Below, piece after piece: positions 1 to 11,189 of a stretch of DNA of 64,000 nucleotides. The notes beneath the pieces are model-generated. The model was given only the letters and a program-made list of their open reading frames with translations. It had not been told where the DNA came from and did not search any database. Positions within the stretch are counted from its first letter, which is position 1, and the number at the start of each line of letters is the position of its first letter. The DNA is taken from the NCBI GenBank assembly GCA_031761425.1, contig JARFXV010000875.1:156501-220500 (forward strand), in the 5' to 3' direction. Source of the stretch: Cosmopolites sordidus (taxonomy: Eukaryota > Arthropoda > Insecta > Coleoptera > Curculionidae). Made by a program: the position numbers and the translations under genes.

Positions 1-309
1 AGAACGGTTTTTACCCCACAAGGGCACTCTAATGTTTGCGCCAGCGGTATGAATAAATAGGGGGGTGAGTGCGCGTCCCGAAACGCCTGAATTATGGCCA
101 ACGGTAAACTTCGTCTCCGAGCAATGCGTCCTTTTTTTCGATTGATAAACGAAATAACCTCGCTTTTTTACTCACGTCTAAGTTGACCGTTTCATAATAT
201 GCAAGTTATCTGAAGAGAAACCAAAACATTTTGCTTTAAGAAAAAACTAGAAATATTTTTTATGTACATTTATTTAACAAAATTAAGTTTTAGTTTTTTA
301 GAATCTAAT
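1..309. other. Unassigned AT-rich flank
   Basis: I see no recognisable gene or repeat here. A short stretch near 61-180 is less AT-rich and has several CG dinucleotides, but no open reading frame or splice pattern stands out. Confidence 0.5.
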
Positions 310-950
310 GGGTAAGTTTCCCACAAGTTCCCGCCATTTTTAATATTCAACTCTAGCAACGCCAAACAAGTGGATATACCACTTGTATATCTTGTCCTAT
401 CATGAGGGACTGTCTGAGACCAACACCGAATGATAAACTATATTGCCTTGCCGGCATTTCCCCCTCCCCCTCGCATCATTGGACGCAAAGTGGCAGTCAG
501 AAGAGAAAAAACTAAATCGTCTACGTCTACGAGGCATCCCCTCTCCAGGCATTAACCGGCCCGTTGCCGAATCAAATAGAGAAAAAGTTTCCTATACACA
601 ACATAGAATATTACCAACACACAGCAAAAAACTACATTAGAAACGTGGCAAGATAGAAACGCCCATCTTCCAGGCTGGTTTATACCAAGGAAGAAACTTC
701 CCACAGGACATACAGAGAAATGGCTGATATGAAAATCTATGAATAGACTACATTCCAGAGTTGCAAGGTCCAAAAGTAATATGAACATTTGGGGGGTTTG
801 AGACGAATCGGTGCTATGCGATTGTGGTTATGAGCAGACTACTGCCCATCTCATGTAATGTAGCTATGCCCAAACTCCTGCATCGTCGAGAAACTCGTGA
901 AGGGTCCCCAAACGCGCTAGACGTGGTCAGCTTCTGGTCTAACACCTGTG
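310..950 (+). repeat. LINE 3'-end fragment, first of two tandem copies
   Basis: This unit is repeated almost unchanged at 951-1590. Near its end (about 800-890) the plus strand reads LCDCGYEQTTAHLM, a stop, then C. That matches the C-x-C-G...T-x2-H-L-x2-C zinc-knuckle-like motif at the C-terminus of jockey-type non-LTR reverse transcriptases. Upstream residues (SRLHSRVARSKSNMNIWG) fit the segment that precedes the motif. Stops and frameshifts show it is dead. The endonuclease and reverse transcriptase core are absent, so only the last part of ORF2 is present. Confidence 0.6.
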
Positions 951-1590
951 GGGTAAGTTTCCCACAAGTTCCCACCGTTTTTACAATTCAACTCTAGCAA
1001 CGCCATACAAGTGGATATACCACTTGTATATCTTGTCGTATCATGAGGGGCTGTCTGAGACCAACACCGAATGATAAACTATGCTGCCTTGCCGGCATTG
1101 CCCCCCTCCTCCTCGCGTCATTGGAGGCGAAGTGGCAGTAAGAAGGGAAAAAACTAAATCGTCTACGCCTACGAGGTATCCCCTCTCCGGGCATTAACCG
1201 GCCCGTTGCCGACTCAAATAGAGAAAGAGTTTCCTATACACAACATAGAATATTACCAACACACAGCAAAAAACTACATTAGAAACGTGGCAAGATAGAA
1301 ACGCCCATCTTCCAGGCTGGTTTATACCAAGGAAGAAACTTCCTACAAGACATACAGAGAAATGGCGGATATGAAAATCTATGAATAGACTACGCTCCAG
1401 AGTCTCAACGCCCAGAAGTAATATGAACATTTGGGGGGTTTGAGACGAATCGGTGCTATGCGATTGTGGTCATAAGCAGACTACTGCCCATCTCATGTAA
1501 TGTAGCTATGCCCAAACTCCTACATCGTCGAGAAACTCGTGAAGGGTCCCCAAACGCGCTAGACGTGGCCAGCTTCTGGTCTAAAACTTG
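951..1590 (+). repeat. LINE 3'-end fragment, second tandem copy
   Basis: Direct repeat of 310-950 with a period of about 641 bases and only scattered substitutions. It carries the same C-terminal motif (CDCG..QTTAHLM) near 1440-1520. It runs on into sequence containing AATAAA-like stretches (around 1700), which may be the LINE 3' UTR. The close identity of the units suggests tandem duplication of the locus rather than two insertions. Confidence 0.6.
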
Positions 1591-2685
1591 TTAGTGCTTA
1601 TGTTCTGCGTTGCTTTGTATGTTAGGTTTTTTTTGTCTTTACAAATTTTATCTACGCAACTTGTGTTGTTCATATGGTTTCGATGCTTCTGACACGATGA
1701 AATAAATCAGGTACAAAGGATACACGCACTCTTATCCACTGATTTTTCAGAAGGCAAAAACACGAGGTATATTTTTTAAATAAGATCCGCTTTTTTTTAG
1801 AGATACGATATTTTTTACGAGAGTCCAGCCTGAGCCTTCAGAGAGTACATATCTATCTGATAACGATTTTAAGGTGTGAAAAACGTTTAGTGAACGTAGT
1901 GATCTTTGTTTCGGACATTTCGCGATGAGTGATTACGACACAGATGAAGACTCGGCTATTCCTACGCGGAGTTAGCAGAGCTACACGTGCAGTGCAGTAC
2001 TGAACATTTAGACAGTATAAATGTTCAATTCCATGGATTCATTCCATGAAATAGAGAGCCTATATCGGTGACTCCATCAAAAATGATTATGATACTTTTT
2101 CAAAAGCATCAGAATCCAAGGCAAAGAAAAAAGAACCATCTCCAAATATCACACCACTAAGCTCAGTGATCAAAACACGATCAAAATCGAGATCCACCTC
2201 GAAGAAGGAGACGAACATCATGTCTCTAAAGACGCATATCAGCAGATGTCCTCTCGGTCAAGAAAAGTGATTCAGTGCTATAAAAAATAGAGCCTATATC
2301 GGTGCCTATATCGGTGTGAACTAACGTCGACAGAACATAATCTGAAATATTTAACCACAAAGCCCATTCCACGTCCAATACAAAACTGAAGAAACGCGAA
2401 ATTTCTCGTACCTTATCGACGGATTTCGAGCCTTGCGGCCCGATTCCTAATCACGGAAGTTTTTCTTCATTAACCTCCGATATCTACCAAGATTTCAAAT
2501 AATTGCCAACAAACAACGTCAAGATACAACAATCTCAGTAGATACAGGCAAGAGTCTCAGGACTAACCTAAAAACCTGGTATATAATCAGAATCAGGTCC
2601 GTTTTTAAGTAAGAAGAAAAATACTATAAATATCATTAAAATATATTTTTTCTATATACTATATACTTTTATCTGCTCTTCTACA
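1591..2685. other. Unassigned, possibly decayed element
   Basis: No clear gene. On the plus strand, a methionine at 1925 opens MSDYDTDEDSAIPTRS before a stop. Further on, about 2090-2260 is rich in Lys, Ser and Arg codons in one frame, as in the first ORF of some non-LTR elements, but I cannot assign it. The motif CCTATATCGGTG occurs at about 2059, 2293 and 2305. It may be a small local repeat. Confidence 0.3.
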
Positions 2686-2689
2686 TTTC

Positions 2690-3245
2690 TACATAATTTC
2701 TATTTTTGATCAAACTTATGTCATACCGCTCAACAAGTTTTTGAATTCCGACGTCAAAGAAATTTGCCGCCTGTGAAGAAGCCCAATCCATGACTGCACT
2801 TTTAACTTCTTCGTCGTCGTTGAATCGTTTACCACCAAGGAACTCCTTTAAGTATCGAAAAATAAGTGAAAATCACTATGTGTGAGGCCTGGACTGTAAG
2901 GTTGTGAACCCAGCTCTTTCCATCGAAAAGACCTGATTAGACCTTGTGTTTGTGCAGAAACATGTGGTCTTGCATTGTCATGGGGCAACATCACACCAGA
3001 AGACAGTATGTCACGCCGCAGGTTGTGTGTGGCATGCCGGAGTTTTCTCAAGGTGATACAATACGCTCAGAACAGATTGTTGTGCCTCTCGGCATAAAAT
3101 TGACTAACAAAATTAATTTCCTGTCCTAAAAGACAGTTGTCATGATCTTTCGTGCTGAAAATGTCTGTGTGTCTCATTCTGGTTGGTGACGATATGTGTC
3201 GCCATTCCATTGACTGTCGCTTGAACTCAGGAGTCATGTGAGACA
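2690..3245 (-). mobile_element. Mariner transposase fragment, C-terminal half
   Basis: Minus-strand translation gives the mariner catalytic C-terminal half. It includes GVMLPHDNARPHVSAQT, which holds the second catalytic Asp, then PYSPGLTHSDFHLF, equivalent to SPDLAPSDYHLF with the third Asp. Upstream residues near 3150-3245 (SPTRMRHTDIFSTKD) fit the middle of the family. The helix-turn-helix N-terminus is missing. The same family occurs at 21345-21905, where the N-terminus survives. No terminal repeats were identified. Confidence 0.75.
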
Positions 3246-4326
3246 CCCAAGTCTAGTGTGTAGTCTAGTCTCTAACAATCAAGTGTTATGGTTTGAAAAT
3301 ATAGTAGTTTCAATTTTAACATATTACACAATGTTTCCTTTATTTTTTTACTATAACAAACTGAATTTATACTGAAACGTATGGAATAAGTGGTTATAAA
3401 AATATTAGATTTTATTTTCAAATACTTTAAAAGGCCAACGGCCAGGTGAAACAAAAAACTGAATTCCGTTCCTGAATTCCTTTAAGGAAACTTATTCAAA
3501 ATGATGTAAATAATCGTTGATTAAATTTACGAAAGTACTTTCCCTTACACTCTGTATATAATATAGATTAAATAATATAGACTACTCTTACTACCCTAGT
3601 TTTTTGGCTAATATTCACCCTTCCACATCAATTTGTATCCCCTTAAATATGTGCGTTATAGAAACGCCCTTGATTGTGCCCTTGTTACCCTTCGAACATG
3701 TAAGCGTTGTTTCCGTATTAATTTACCATGTATTTACCTTTTATAGTGCATAGATTCGTTTGTAATACCTTGAAAGTAAACCAAATAAATAGCATCTGCC
3801 AATAGAAAAAGAAACACTCGTTATTTAACGAAAACAATAATACCCGTGAAATAGGTTTGCCATTGGTTCAACCTGAATATAATTTTTGAAATATCTTTAT
3901 TATTGTGTCATTGTTTAATGTTTTATATGAATATTTTTATATTTTAAACTTTATTGATCATCATGTATAGATGTAAAATTATTTGTCGTTCTGACAAGTT
4001 TTTTTTCTGATGATGATTTAAGTAACAATTTAAAACAAAATCGGAATTACTGGTACCACGTCTTACAAGTAGTACGAAACAGCATTATCTCCAAAAACCA
4101 CACAAAAGGCCAAAAGAAGGCAGTACCTAAATGTTGCTTTTCGAACGACATCGCGTCTACAGCTGATGTTTCAAGTTATAATCACAGTAGGTTTGTACAT
4201 TACACCTCGTTTTGACACCGAAAGTTAGTGCGTTAAAATAACTATACAGTTGAAGAAATTCTGATTCGATAGGTTTTGCAGTGGATAAAACGTAATGACT
4301 GGGAATTAGATTGAGGATTTTAACTA
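3246..4326. other. Unassigned AT-rich stretch
   Basis: No convincing exon, repeat or transposase similarity in any frame. Short open frames are what AT-rich noncoding DNA would give. Confidence 0.4.
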
Positions 4327-5600
4327 CGAGGCTAATTGAAAAGTTCGCGCATCGACACCTATATAGCAGTAAAAGAACTATAAAATCTATTACATTTTCA
4401 TGTTTCACCCTTCATATGAATATATGTGAAATTTTAATTCTGCCAATTCATTCGTACAAAAACAGCAGTTTAAAGTAAACGATCAGTATTATTTTTTACT
4501 ATTGAAAATTGTGCACTGATTAAATATGTTGTAAAAAAACTTTAAAGGCAATGGAAATTCATAGTGAAATGATAAATGTATTAGGGGAGTCTGCTCCTTC
4601 AAAAACAATGGTTTGTAAGTGGGCAGGTGAATTTCAACGTGGTCCTACAAGCCCGGATGATGATCTTCGATCTGGACATCCAATAAGTGCAACTACTGAA
4701 CAAATAATTGATTCTATACTTGATATGGTTATGGATGTCAGACAATTGACTTAGACTAAAATTTCTAAGGCCATGGACATATCAATTGAACGGGTGTTTC
4801 ATATTTTGAAAAAGGAATTGGGCTTGAGAAAGCTAGGTGCAAGATGTTAAATTTTGATTAAAAACGACTTCGAGTAAAACTTTCTAACCACCATTTGAAT
4901 CTTTTTCGAAAGAATAAAATAGATTTTAAACGCTGTTTTGTAACTATGGCTAAGACTTAAGTTTACCACTATGATCCTGAACTGTGACAACAAACCGCAG
5001 AGTGGACTGAGCCCGGTTATTCGGTTCCGAAGCAGCCAAAGTGGTCAAACTCGACCAATAAGGTTATGACATCAACTTTATGGGATATAAAAGAGATTTT
5101 GTTAAATGATTACCTTCAAACCTGTAAACCAATAACAGGACAGTATTACTTAAATCTTTTGGATCAATTGGAGGCAAAAATTCGTGAGAAAAGGCCTGGT
5201 TTAGCGAAGAAAACATAATTTTTCTTCAAGACAATACACCGGCTCACAGAGCACACACTGCACTGTTCTTGCAATGGCCAAATTGAAGGAGTTACACGAC
5301 GAATTGTTGGAGCATCCACCATAGTCACCAGATCTGCCCCTCTCTGACTTTCATCTGTTCCCAAACCTCAAAAAATTCCTAAGTGGCAAGCGTTTTTCAT
5401 CAAATGAAGAAGTTATAGCAGCCATAGATGAGTATTTTGAAGGACTTCCCGAAAATCACTTTAGAGATAGAATAAATGAATTGTAGAATCACTAAAAAAA
5501 ATGTATTGAGCTTAAGAGAGAATATACGCAAGAATAAAGTAATTTTTCAGCTATAAACTAGTTTTATCATTCCGCTCAGCGAACTTTTCAATTAGCCTAG
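4327..5600 (+). mobile_element. Mariner element, complete ends, dead transposase
   Basis: The ends are inverted repeats. The left begins CGAGGCTAATTGAAAAGTTC. The reverse complement of the right begins CTAGGCTAATTGAAAAGTTC. Each end is flanked by TA (4325-4326 and 5601-5602), the usual mariner target duplication. The length, about 1.27 kb, is typical of a full-size mariner. The transposase frame runs from about 4505 to 5486. It begins near ALIKYV, contains KAMEIHSEMINVLGESAPSK and GEFQRGPTSPDDD, and ends with FHLFPNLKKFLSGKRFSSNE. The codon for the first catalytic Asp (expected in MDETW) reads MAKT-stop, and there are further stops and frameshifts, so it cannot be active. Confidence 0.85.
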
Positions 5601-5689
5601 TATACGAAACCTTTTTCAAGAGGAGTTTGATCTATGATTCAGGGACATGTGAAATTACAGAACATTTTATAAAAAACTTAAAGTGGCTG

Positions 5690-5935
5690 AACTAAATATG
5701 TTTAGACAAGCATTCGGCATGTCCAGCAGAAATAAAATAAAAATGACATCAATAAATAATGTTAACTGATGTTCTCTGATAACAGATATCGACAGAAGAC
5801 AATTGGCAGAAGATGGCCATGCCCAAAGGATGGATGAAACTAGGATACCCAAAATGGCAATCGAATAGGTATCTCCTAACCGCAGAAAGGAATAGTTAAA
5901 AAAATTAGTACCAGGGACCTAATAGAATACCAATA
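5690..5935 (+). mobile_element. LINE (RTE-like) C-terminal fragment
   Basis: The plus strand reads IDRRQLAEDGHAQRMDETRIP then PKMAIE and PNRRK. This matches the conserved H-x-Q-R-M-D tail of insect RTE-like reverse transcriptases, just after the polymerase domain. Preceding residues SSRNKIKMTSINN fit the same region. It is a short, dead relic. Confidence 0.55.
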
Positions 5936-5959
5936 GGTTGATAGGAAGACATAAAACAT

Positions 5960-6530
5960 GGTGATATATATAGGGTATTTTTTTGTACGTCCGAACTTTA
6001 ACTTTAAATAAAACAAATTAGATGCCTTGAAACTATCTATTTTATGTGAATATGTGAAATAACATTCAATGGCATTAAATAATTTGGGACAAATGTCTGC
6101 CGCGGCTGACATTTGTCTGACAAATCGCATTCTGTCAATCCAATTTCCGGTCACTTTTTCAAGCAACGATTCCTTATGTCCGACTTATGTCGGCTTCCAA
6201 GACGTCAATAGTTACTAGTTTATCAGCATAGACCAAAAATTAAACATAATCACAGAGAAAATAATCTAAAGGTGTTAAATCACATGACCTTAGTCCAAAC
6301 AGGTCCGCTCCTAGAAATAATTTTCTCACCGAATTGTTCCCTTAATAAATCGATTGTTTCGTTGTCTAAATGGCATGTGGAGCCGCCCTGTTAGAACCAC
6401 ATCTCCTCCAGATCAACACAATTCAAATTGGGAATAATATAATCCACGTAGTCGATAATTCGGCGAATACATCGCTCGGTTAGGCGATTATGTGCACCAT
6501 AAAATTCACACTGCTTTAAAAGTTTTTTAG
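5960..6530 (-). mobile_element. Tc3-like transposase fragment, C-terminal half
   Basis: Minus-strand frames give DLEEMWF, a stop, QGGSTCHLDNETIDLLREQF, then CDLTPLDYFL and LEKVTGNWIDRMRFVRQ. These match the second and third catalytic regions and the C-terminus of the insect Tc3-like family whose motif is WFQQDGATCH. The second Asp is replaced by Gly (QGG). The matching 5' half lies immediately to the right on the opposite strand, so the original copy appears rearranged by inversion. A related C-terminal piece lies at 29842-30225. Confidence 0.7.
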
Positions 6531-6540
6531 AGCTTTGTTA

Positions 6541-6840
6541 TTTGATCACGTGCAAAATTTTGGATAAAAATCTTGGTTTGATAACTTACAAGATCCAGCT
6601 TGTCCAAGAACTCAACTTACAAGACCAACGTTTGCGTCGAATCTTCAGTAAATGGGCTAAAAATCAATTGCAACTTGACCCAGAATTTAACCGCAAATTT
6701 TTGTTCAGCGACGAAGTTCTTTTTTGGTTAAGTGGTTACGTTAATAAACAACACTGCCGCATTTGTGTTGAGTGAAAATAATCCGCAAATAATCCAACAA
6801 TTATCAATTGTCCAGAAATGCAACAAAACATGGCCAAATA
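6541..6840 (+). mobile_element. Tc3-like transposase fragment, central part
   Basis: An open frame (6542-6775) reads LGLITYKIQLVQELN, then RRIFSKWAKNQLQLDPEF, then FLFSDEVLFWLSGYVNKQ. This is the stretch leading to and including the first catalytic Asp (FSDE) of the Tc3-like family. Stops follow after about 78 residues. It is head-to-head with the C-terminal half at 5960-6530. Confidence 0.7.
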
Positions 6841-7205
6841 AATTTACTTAAACATCTAACAGAAAATTATGCTGCTTTATGCCGAAAAACATATGCCATT
6901 ACGGTGGAACTTCCAGCATGACAATGATCTCAAATTCACCGCCAAAAGTGTGAAAACTTGGTTGGATACCCACAACATTGTTTGTTTACCTTGACCATCT
7001 CAGTCACCGGACATGAATCATATAGAAAATTTGTGGAAAACTTTTAAGACGCGTGAAGGAAAATATCAAATACCAAATAATTATGGGAGACTGTTCAAGA
7101 AATATGGTATTCCATTCCGCTTGAAGTTTGCTCCAATCTTATAGACTCCATGCCTAGACGATATGCCGCAGTTTTGGAAAATAGAGGCTATACAACAAAA
7201 TATTA
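6841..7205 (+). mobile_element. Tc1-like transposase C-terminal fragment
   Basis: Plus-strand frames give MPLRWNFQHDNDLKFTAKSV and WLDTHNIV, then PSQSPDMNHIENLWKTFK. These are the second catalytic Asp (QQDND type) and the S-P-D-x-N-x-I-E-N-L-W block of Tc1-like transposases. It is a different family from the fragment just upstream. Stops interrupt it. The end near 7205 is uncertain. Confidence 0.65.
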
Positions 7206-7420
7206 ACTAATAAGTAGACTTTGACTAGTTTGTCCTTATTAATACTACTTTTTCTTTTTTTGTACGTGCTATTTCAAAATACTCTTATTTTTGTGACTAA
7301 GCTCTTATTTATGTTTATTTATATGTCTTATTTATGAAACTGTTTTGTCCTAGTTTATTCGCAGATCCAAAATAAACTTAATATTTCTAAACAGTTCTTT
7401 TCTTTTTGGTCATAACTGTG

Positions 7421-7527
<107 letters not shown>

Positions 7528-7664
7528 AATTCAGTGATCAATATACACTTCGCTTTTCTAATCTGTCTCGAGTTTAAATGCTACGATAAGCATCATTAAA
7601 ACCACAACTTATACACCTTCTATATCTATGTATGTCTAGATAGAAAATAAATAAATCTACTTAC

Positions 7665-7970
7665 TGGCTGCTGGCATACCAAGACTTGCTGCCTGACTCG
7701 CTGCCACCGACAACGTGTTAGAATAGGCAGCATTACTGTATGCCGCAGCTGCTGCCGCCGCCACACCTGAAGATGCCGCCGACGAAGCGGTGGGATAATT
7801 TGGCGGCAGGGTTGTGCCGCTGGTGGACCCTGTGCCCGTCCCACGGCTCCCCTGAGCTGCGGTCGGCAGGAGGCCGAATGGCAAAGCAGCAGCGGCGTGA
7901 GGTGGCAGCCCGAAACCACTCGCTGCCGCGAAGAGATTGGCAGCACTAGCGTCACTTCTCGGCCAATAAG
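7665..7970 (-). CDS. Second coding exon of a host gene (possibly BAZ2B/toutatis-like)
   Basis: On the minus strand a pyrimidine-rich acceptor ending TTGTTTCAG precedes the exon, and a donor GTAAGTAG (7664-7657) follows it. The 306-base exon begins with two bases, CT, that complete a codon started by the upstream exon at 14167-14287, giving Ala. It is then open throughout. It encodes YWPRSDASAANLFAAASGFG, then GLPPHAAAALPFGLLPTAAQ, a Gly/Ser/Thr-rich run, an Ala block (GVAAAAAAAYSNAAYSN) and SQAASLGMPAA, ending in phase 1. The high GC of the coding bases contrasts with everything around it. The aromatic-rich start followed by a Gly/Pro/Ala-rich stretch recalls the N-terminal conserved patch of BAZ2 proteins (ATPase-remodeler partners with PHD and bromodomains). 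That identity comes from memory and is tentative; the exon call is stronger. Later exons must lie left of this window. Confidence 0.75.
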
Positions 7971-8469
7971 CTGAAACAAGAAATTAACTAAATATATCAT
8001 TGAAAATATAAAATTAGGTCAAATTACATTAAGAAAAGTAAACAAAGATTGTAGAATTTTGCCAGGTTATTAGGGAACACATTGGAAGTCTTATGTCTTA
8101 AGTTAAGTCTTGGAAGTCTTAGTAGAAATTTAAATATCATTCCATTAGTGTTTTATTTTAAACAAAAGCAATTTCAGATTTAAATTCGTACTTGAATGCA
8201 GTCCATATTATAAGTCCTCCACAACGATAAGATGGGCGGGATAAGATTTTTTATTATTTTCTTAAATCGTGACAGTAATAGAAAAAACTATCCGGCCCAT
8301 CTAAATTAATTTTTTTTCGACACTAAGCATTAACCATATTTCACTGTTTTCAATATAACCTTCAGAAACTTTAACCTGTGCTTTAAATGCCTCTTAAGTT
8401 GTTTTCTCTTTTTTTTGTACTTAGTAGTTTTGTGTACTTAGTATAGGTATCTGGTTTCAACAGCCCATT
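7971..8469. other. Intron sequence, nothing recognised
   Basis: Lies in the minus-strand intron between the two host exons. I see no repeat family or exon. Confidence 0.45.
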
Positions 8470-8690
8470 TGTGAATTAAGCTACGGTTACATCCTAGATT
8501 ACATTTTCTGACAATTTAGGCAGATGCATTTTGATTTTTCCATAATTTTCAGGACATATATTTAGAAAACTTTTAGCCAGACCTACAGATCGTTGCAATT
8601 CTTCAGCAATTTGTCTCTGTGTCTTTCCGGTTCTTCTTAAATCTGGAATTCTTTGTTGCTCAATTTCAATTGACTGTTTCCCCTAGGCCT
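8470..8690 (-). mobile_element. Tc1-like helix-turn-helix fragment
   Basis: Minus-strand translation reads IEIEQQRIPDLRRTGKTQ then RQIAEELQRSVGLAKSFLN. This is the N-terminal helix-turn-helix of Tc1-like transposases (pattern G-K-x-Q-R-x-I-A). Nothing of the catalytic domain follows on this strand. Confidence 0.6.
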
Positions 8691-9299
8691 TGTTACAATA
8701 CAAATTTATTTTATAAAACACTATCAAGCTTAAAAGAACTGAGTCACACTTGACAAATAGTAATACTGCACGATAAGATCGCAACAAATAAAATAATTGG
8801 ATTGAATAAGGAAAAATACCTTTCAGTTTATATTTATACACAACGTAAATACAGAATGTGTCCACAGATTATAATTTACATTATTTATCTTCATTCCGAA
8901 TGTCGGTTTATACATTTTTCTGATAAACATAGGACTTGGTAATATAAACTTAGTATAAACTTGGTAATTAGAACTCAAGATCATTACAAAATTTGAGTCA
9001 ACCAGGTGTGCCGATTAATAATACAGGTCGATATACATTTTGTAACATTGATTAGAATGCTCTTTTTGCGTCTCATTTATTTTTTCAAGTATCTGCTTCT
9101 GCTTTATATCATAGGCTCATTGTAATTATTTGTACCTAAGATTAGAGTACAAAAGTAAGGAGTACTTTGAAGTAAAGTATTGCTGTTTTTTTGTGTCTAT
9201 GGAACAGTAGGGCAACAAAGAACATTACAGTAATAAAGATTGACCTCATAGAACTTTTTTTGAACCTGGTACTTCAATCATAAATTATGTCCCCCTTGT
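8691..9299. other. Intron sequence with a weak repeat
   Basis: About 9020-9150 resembles 25450-25600 (both hold a block like TTGTAACATTGAT followed by AGAATGCTCTTTTTG and later ATTATTTGTACCT). The two loci therefore share an interspersed repeat. No gene is recognised. Confidence 0.4.
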
Positions 9300-9415
9300 T
9301 AACCCAAAAAAGGTACTTCTTCCGCCTCTGAAAGAAGGTAATGGTTAAGTACCTAAAAAAATATTTCCTCAATTAAGTGATACAAAACTAAAAGAAGGCA
9401 TATTTAGTATCGACT
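9300..9415 (+). pseudogene. Fragment of an arthropod repeated gene of unknown function
   Basis: The plus strand reads VLLPPLKEGNG and KKIFPQLSDTKLKEGIF. This resembles the middle of a multi-copy arthropod protein family whose larger relic is at 25742-26450, where the equivalent segment reads SDAKLKK...GIFIGPQIRKL. Function unknown. It is only a short stretch, so the call rests on the match with the other locus. Confidence 0.4.
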
Positions 9416-9589
9416 GCCATCGATCGGATATAACGTGTCGAGCGGTGTTATGACGTCACAAAATAAAATATTTATTTTTAATTTTATAAAAAAACTAATA
9501 ATTAAAAAAAAATTAATGCTCAAATTTTATTTTATTTAAAAAATCGATAACAACTGCAATTTCGAAAATACAGAATCAATGCAAGTTCT

Positions 9590-10015
9590 CCATTTAAACC
9601 ATGTACTGATCGAAAAGTGACCAGAATGGGCTACAACACAAGGAAAAGTGATTTTGCAGCACGACAACGCCCCATCACACACAGCGAAACCGGTCAGAGA
9701 TACCATTTTTGCACTTGGCTGGGAACTCTTACCACTCCCGCTGTACTCATCACACTTGGCCCCTTCCGACTACCACTTGTTTTCATCGATGTCTCACGTA
9801 CTTTCAATTGAAACACTTCAACAATTATGGAGATGAACAATTATAATGAGAAAAATGACTTGATGACTGGACCACCTCAATAGATGTACGGTTTTTCTGG
9901 GAGAGCATCCACAAACTGCTAGAGAGATGGGGAAAATGTGCAGCTAGCGATGACGCATACTTTGAATAAACTATTTTTTACCTTTCTCCTAAATAAAACG
10001 TGTTTTTTTTTTAAG
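9590..10015 (+). mobile_element. Mariner transposase C-terminal fragment
   Basis: Two overlapping frames give KVILQHDNAPSHTAKPVRDT-like residues, then ALGWELLPLPLYSSHLAPSD and YHLFSSMSH. These carry the second Asp (HDNAPSH) and third Asp (APSDYHLF) of mariner. A later frame reads SIDVRFFWESIHKLLERWGK. The same family is seen on the minus strand at 45945-46960 and 48005-48570. N-terminal part absent. Confidence 0.7.
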
Positions 10016-10031
10016 AAAAAATGAAGAACTA

Positions 10032-10892
10032 AAGGGTATTCCATTAAGAGGTTTCGAATGTTGGTAACGAATAAAAGAAACGTTTCATAACATACCTGAA
10101 AGTTATTTATGGCAGTGCGAAGCTGGATAGTGTACAATTATACGTGGAATACAACATCTGTCAAATGACCGCCACGACTTCTTTGGCAGCTCACAATTCT
10201 TTTGTTGAATAAACAAAATTGTCGCATCTGGGGCAATGAAAATCCTAGAGAAATCCACGAAATCCCGATGCATGCTCAACGTGTCACAGTTTGGTGCGGT
10301 TTTTGGTCTGAGGGTATCATTGGACCGTATTTTTTTGAAGATGAAGATGAACGAGCTGTTACAGTAAACGGAGAACGATACCGAACGATGATTGATGTTT
10401 TTTTATGGGACCAAATAATGGACATGGATTTAGAGAATATGTGGTTCCAACAAGATGGTGCGACATGTCATACAAGATGTGAAACATTGACTTTATTGCG
10501 TACACAGTTTGGAGGGAGGCTGATCTCCCGGAATGGGGACGTAAATTGGCCACCAAGGACATGCGACTTGACGTCGCTAGACTATTTTTTGTGGGGCTAT
10601 GTGAAGAGCAAAGCTTACGAAAATAATCCGCAAACCGTTCAACAGTTGAAAGAAGAAATTAGGTGAATAATTCGTGACATAACTCCGCAAATGTGTTCAG
10701 CAGTAATCGGGAATTTCAACAAAATAATTGTGAGCTGCCAGAGAAGTCGTGGCGGTCATTTGACAGATGTTGTATTCCACGTATAATTGTACACTATCCA
10801 GCTTCGCACTGCCATAAATAACTTTCAGGTATGTTATGAAACGTTTCTTTTATTCGTTACCAACATTCGAAACCTCTTAATGGAATACCCTT
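10032..10892 (+). mobile_element. Tc3-like half-element inside 178-bp inverted repeats
   Basis: Bases 10032-10209 and 10715-10892 are inverted copies that I count as differing at only two positions. The right arm contains the transposase C-terminal codons (SCQRSRGGHLTDVVFHV then stop), so the left arm is a reversed copy of the natural 3' end. Between them, an uninterrupted 154-residue frame (10202-10666) reads NKQNCRIWG, RVTVWCGFWSEG, MWFQQDGATCH (second Asp) and CDLTSLDYFLWGYVKS (third Asp). The helix-turn-helix and first Asp are missing, so it is not a working transposase, since the family is about twice this long. The near identity of the arms suggests a recent rearrangement or gene conversion. 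No clean TA duplication is visible. Confidence 0.8.
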
Positions 10893-11189
10893 CATTAATC
10901 GCCACAACTGGTATATTGTTTCATAGTAAGTAGTTTCATACAGTATCCATAAACCCCTGGTTGAATTCAAAGATATATTTATGTAATGAATTATAAAAAT
11001 AGATAAAATATCTTGTATCAAAAATTTAAAATTTATTTAGAACTAGTACGTTATCTGGAATTAAAATATGCACTGTTAAATATACACATGGTAACACTGT
11101 TTGAAATGTCATTAATAGACTGCTATATTCCGTACATTGGGTCAATTCACCGTACAAAGATACATGAATTGGGGGTTGGAAGGCGACCC

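Noticed and set aside
552..1430. Two identical 78-codon minus-strand frames at 552-788 and 1194-1430
   Set aside because: They are antisense to the duplicated LINE tail, which explains their identity.
2050..2320. CCTATATCGGTG copies as a satellite array
   Set aside because: Only three scattered copies with no regular period.
7626..8000. A 124-codon minus-strand frame overlapping host exon 2
   Set aside because: It is a shadow frame of the GC-rich exon, ignores the splice acceptor, and its composition is not protein-like. The alternative frame matches the phase of exon 1.
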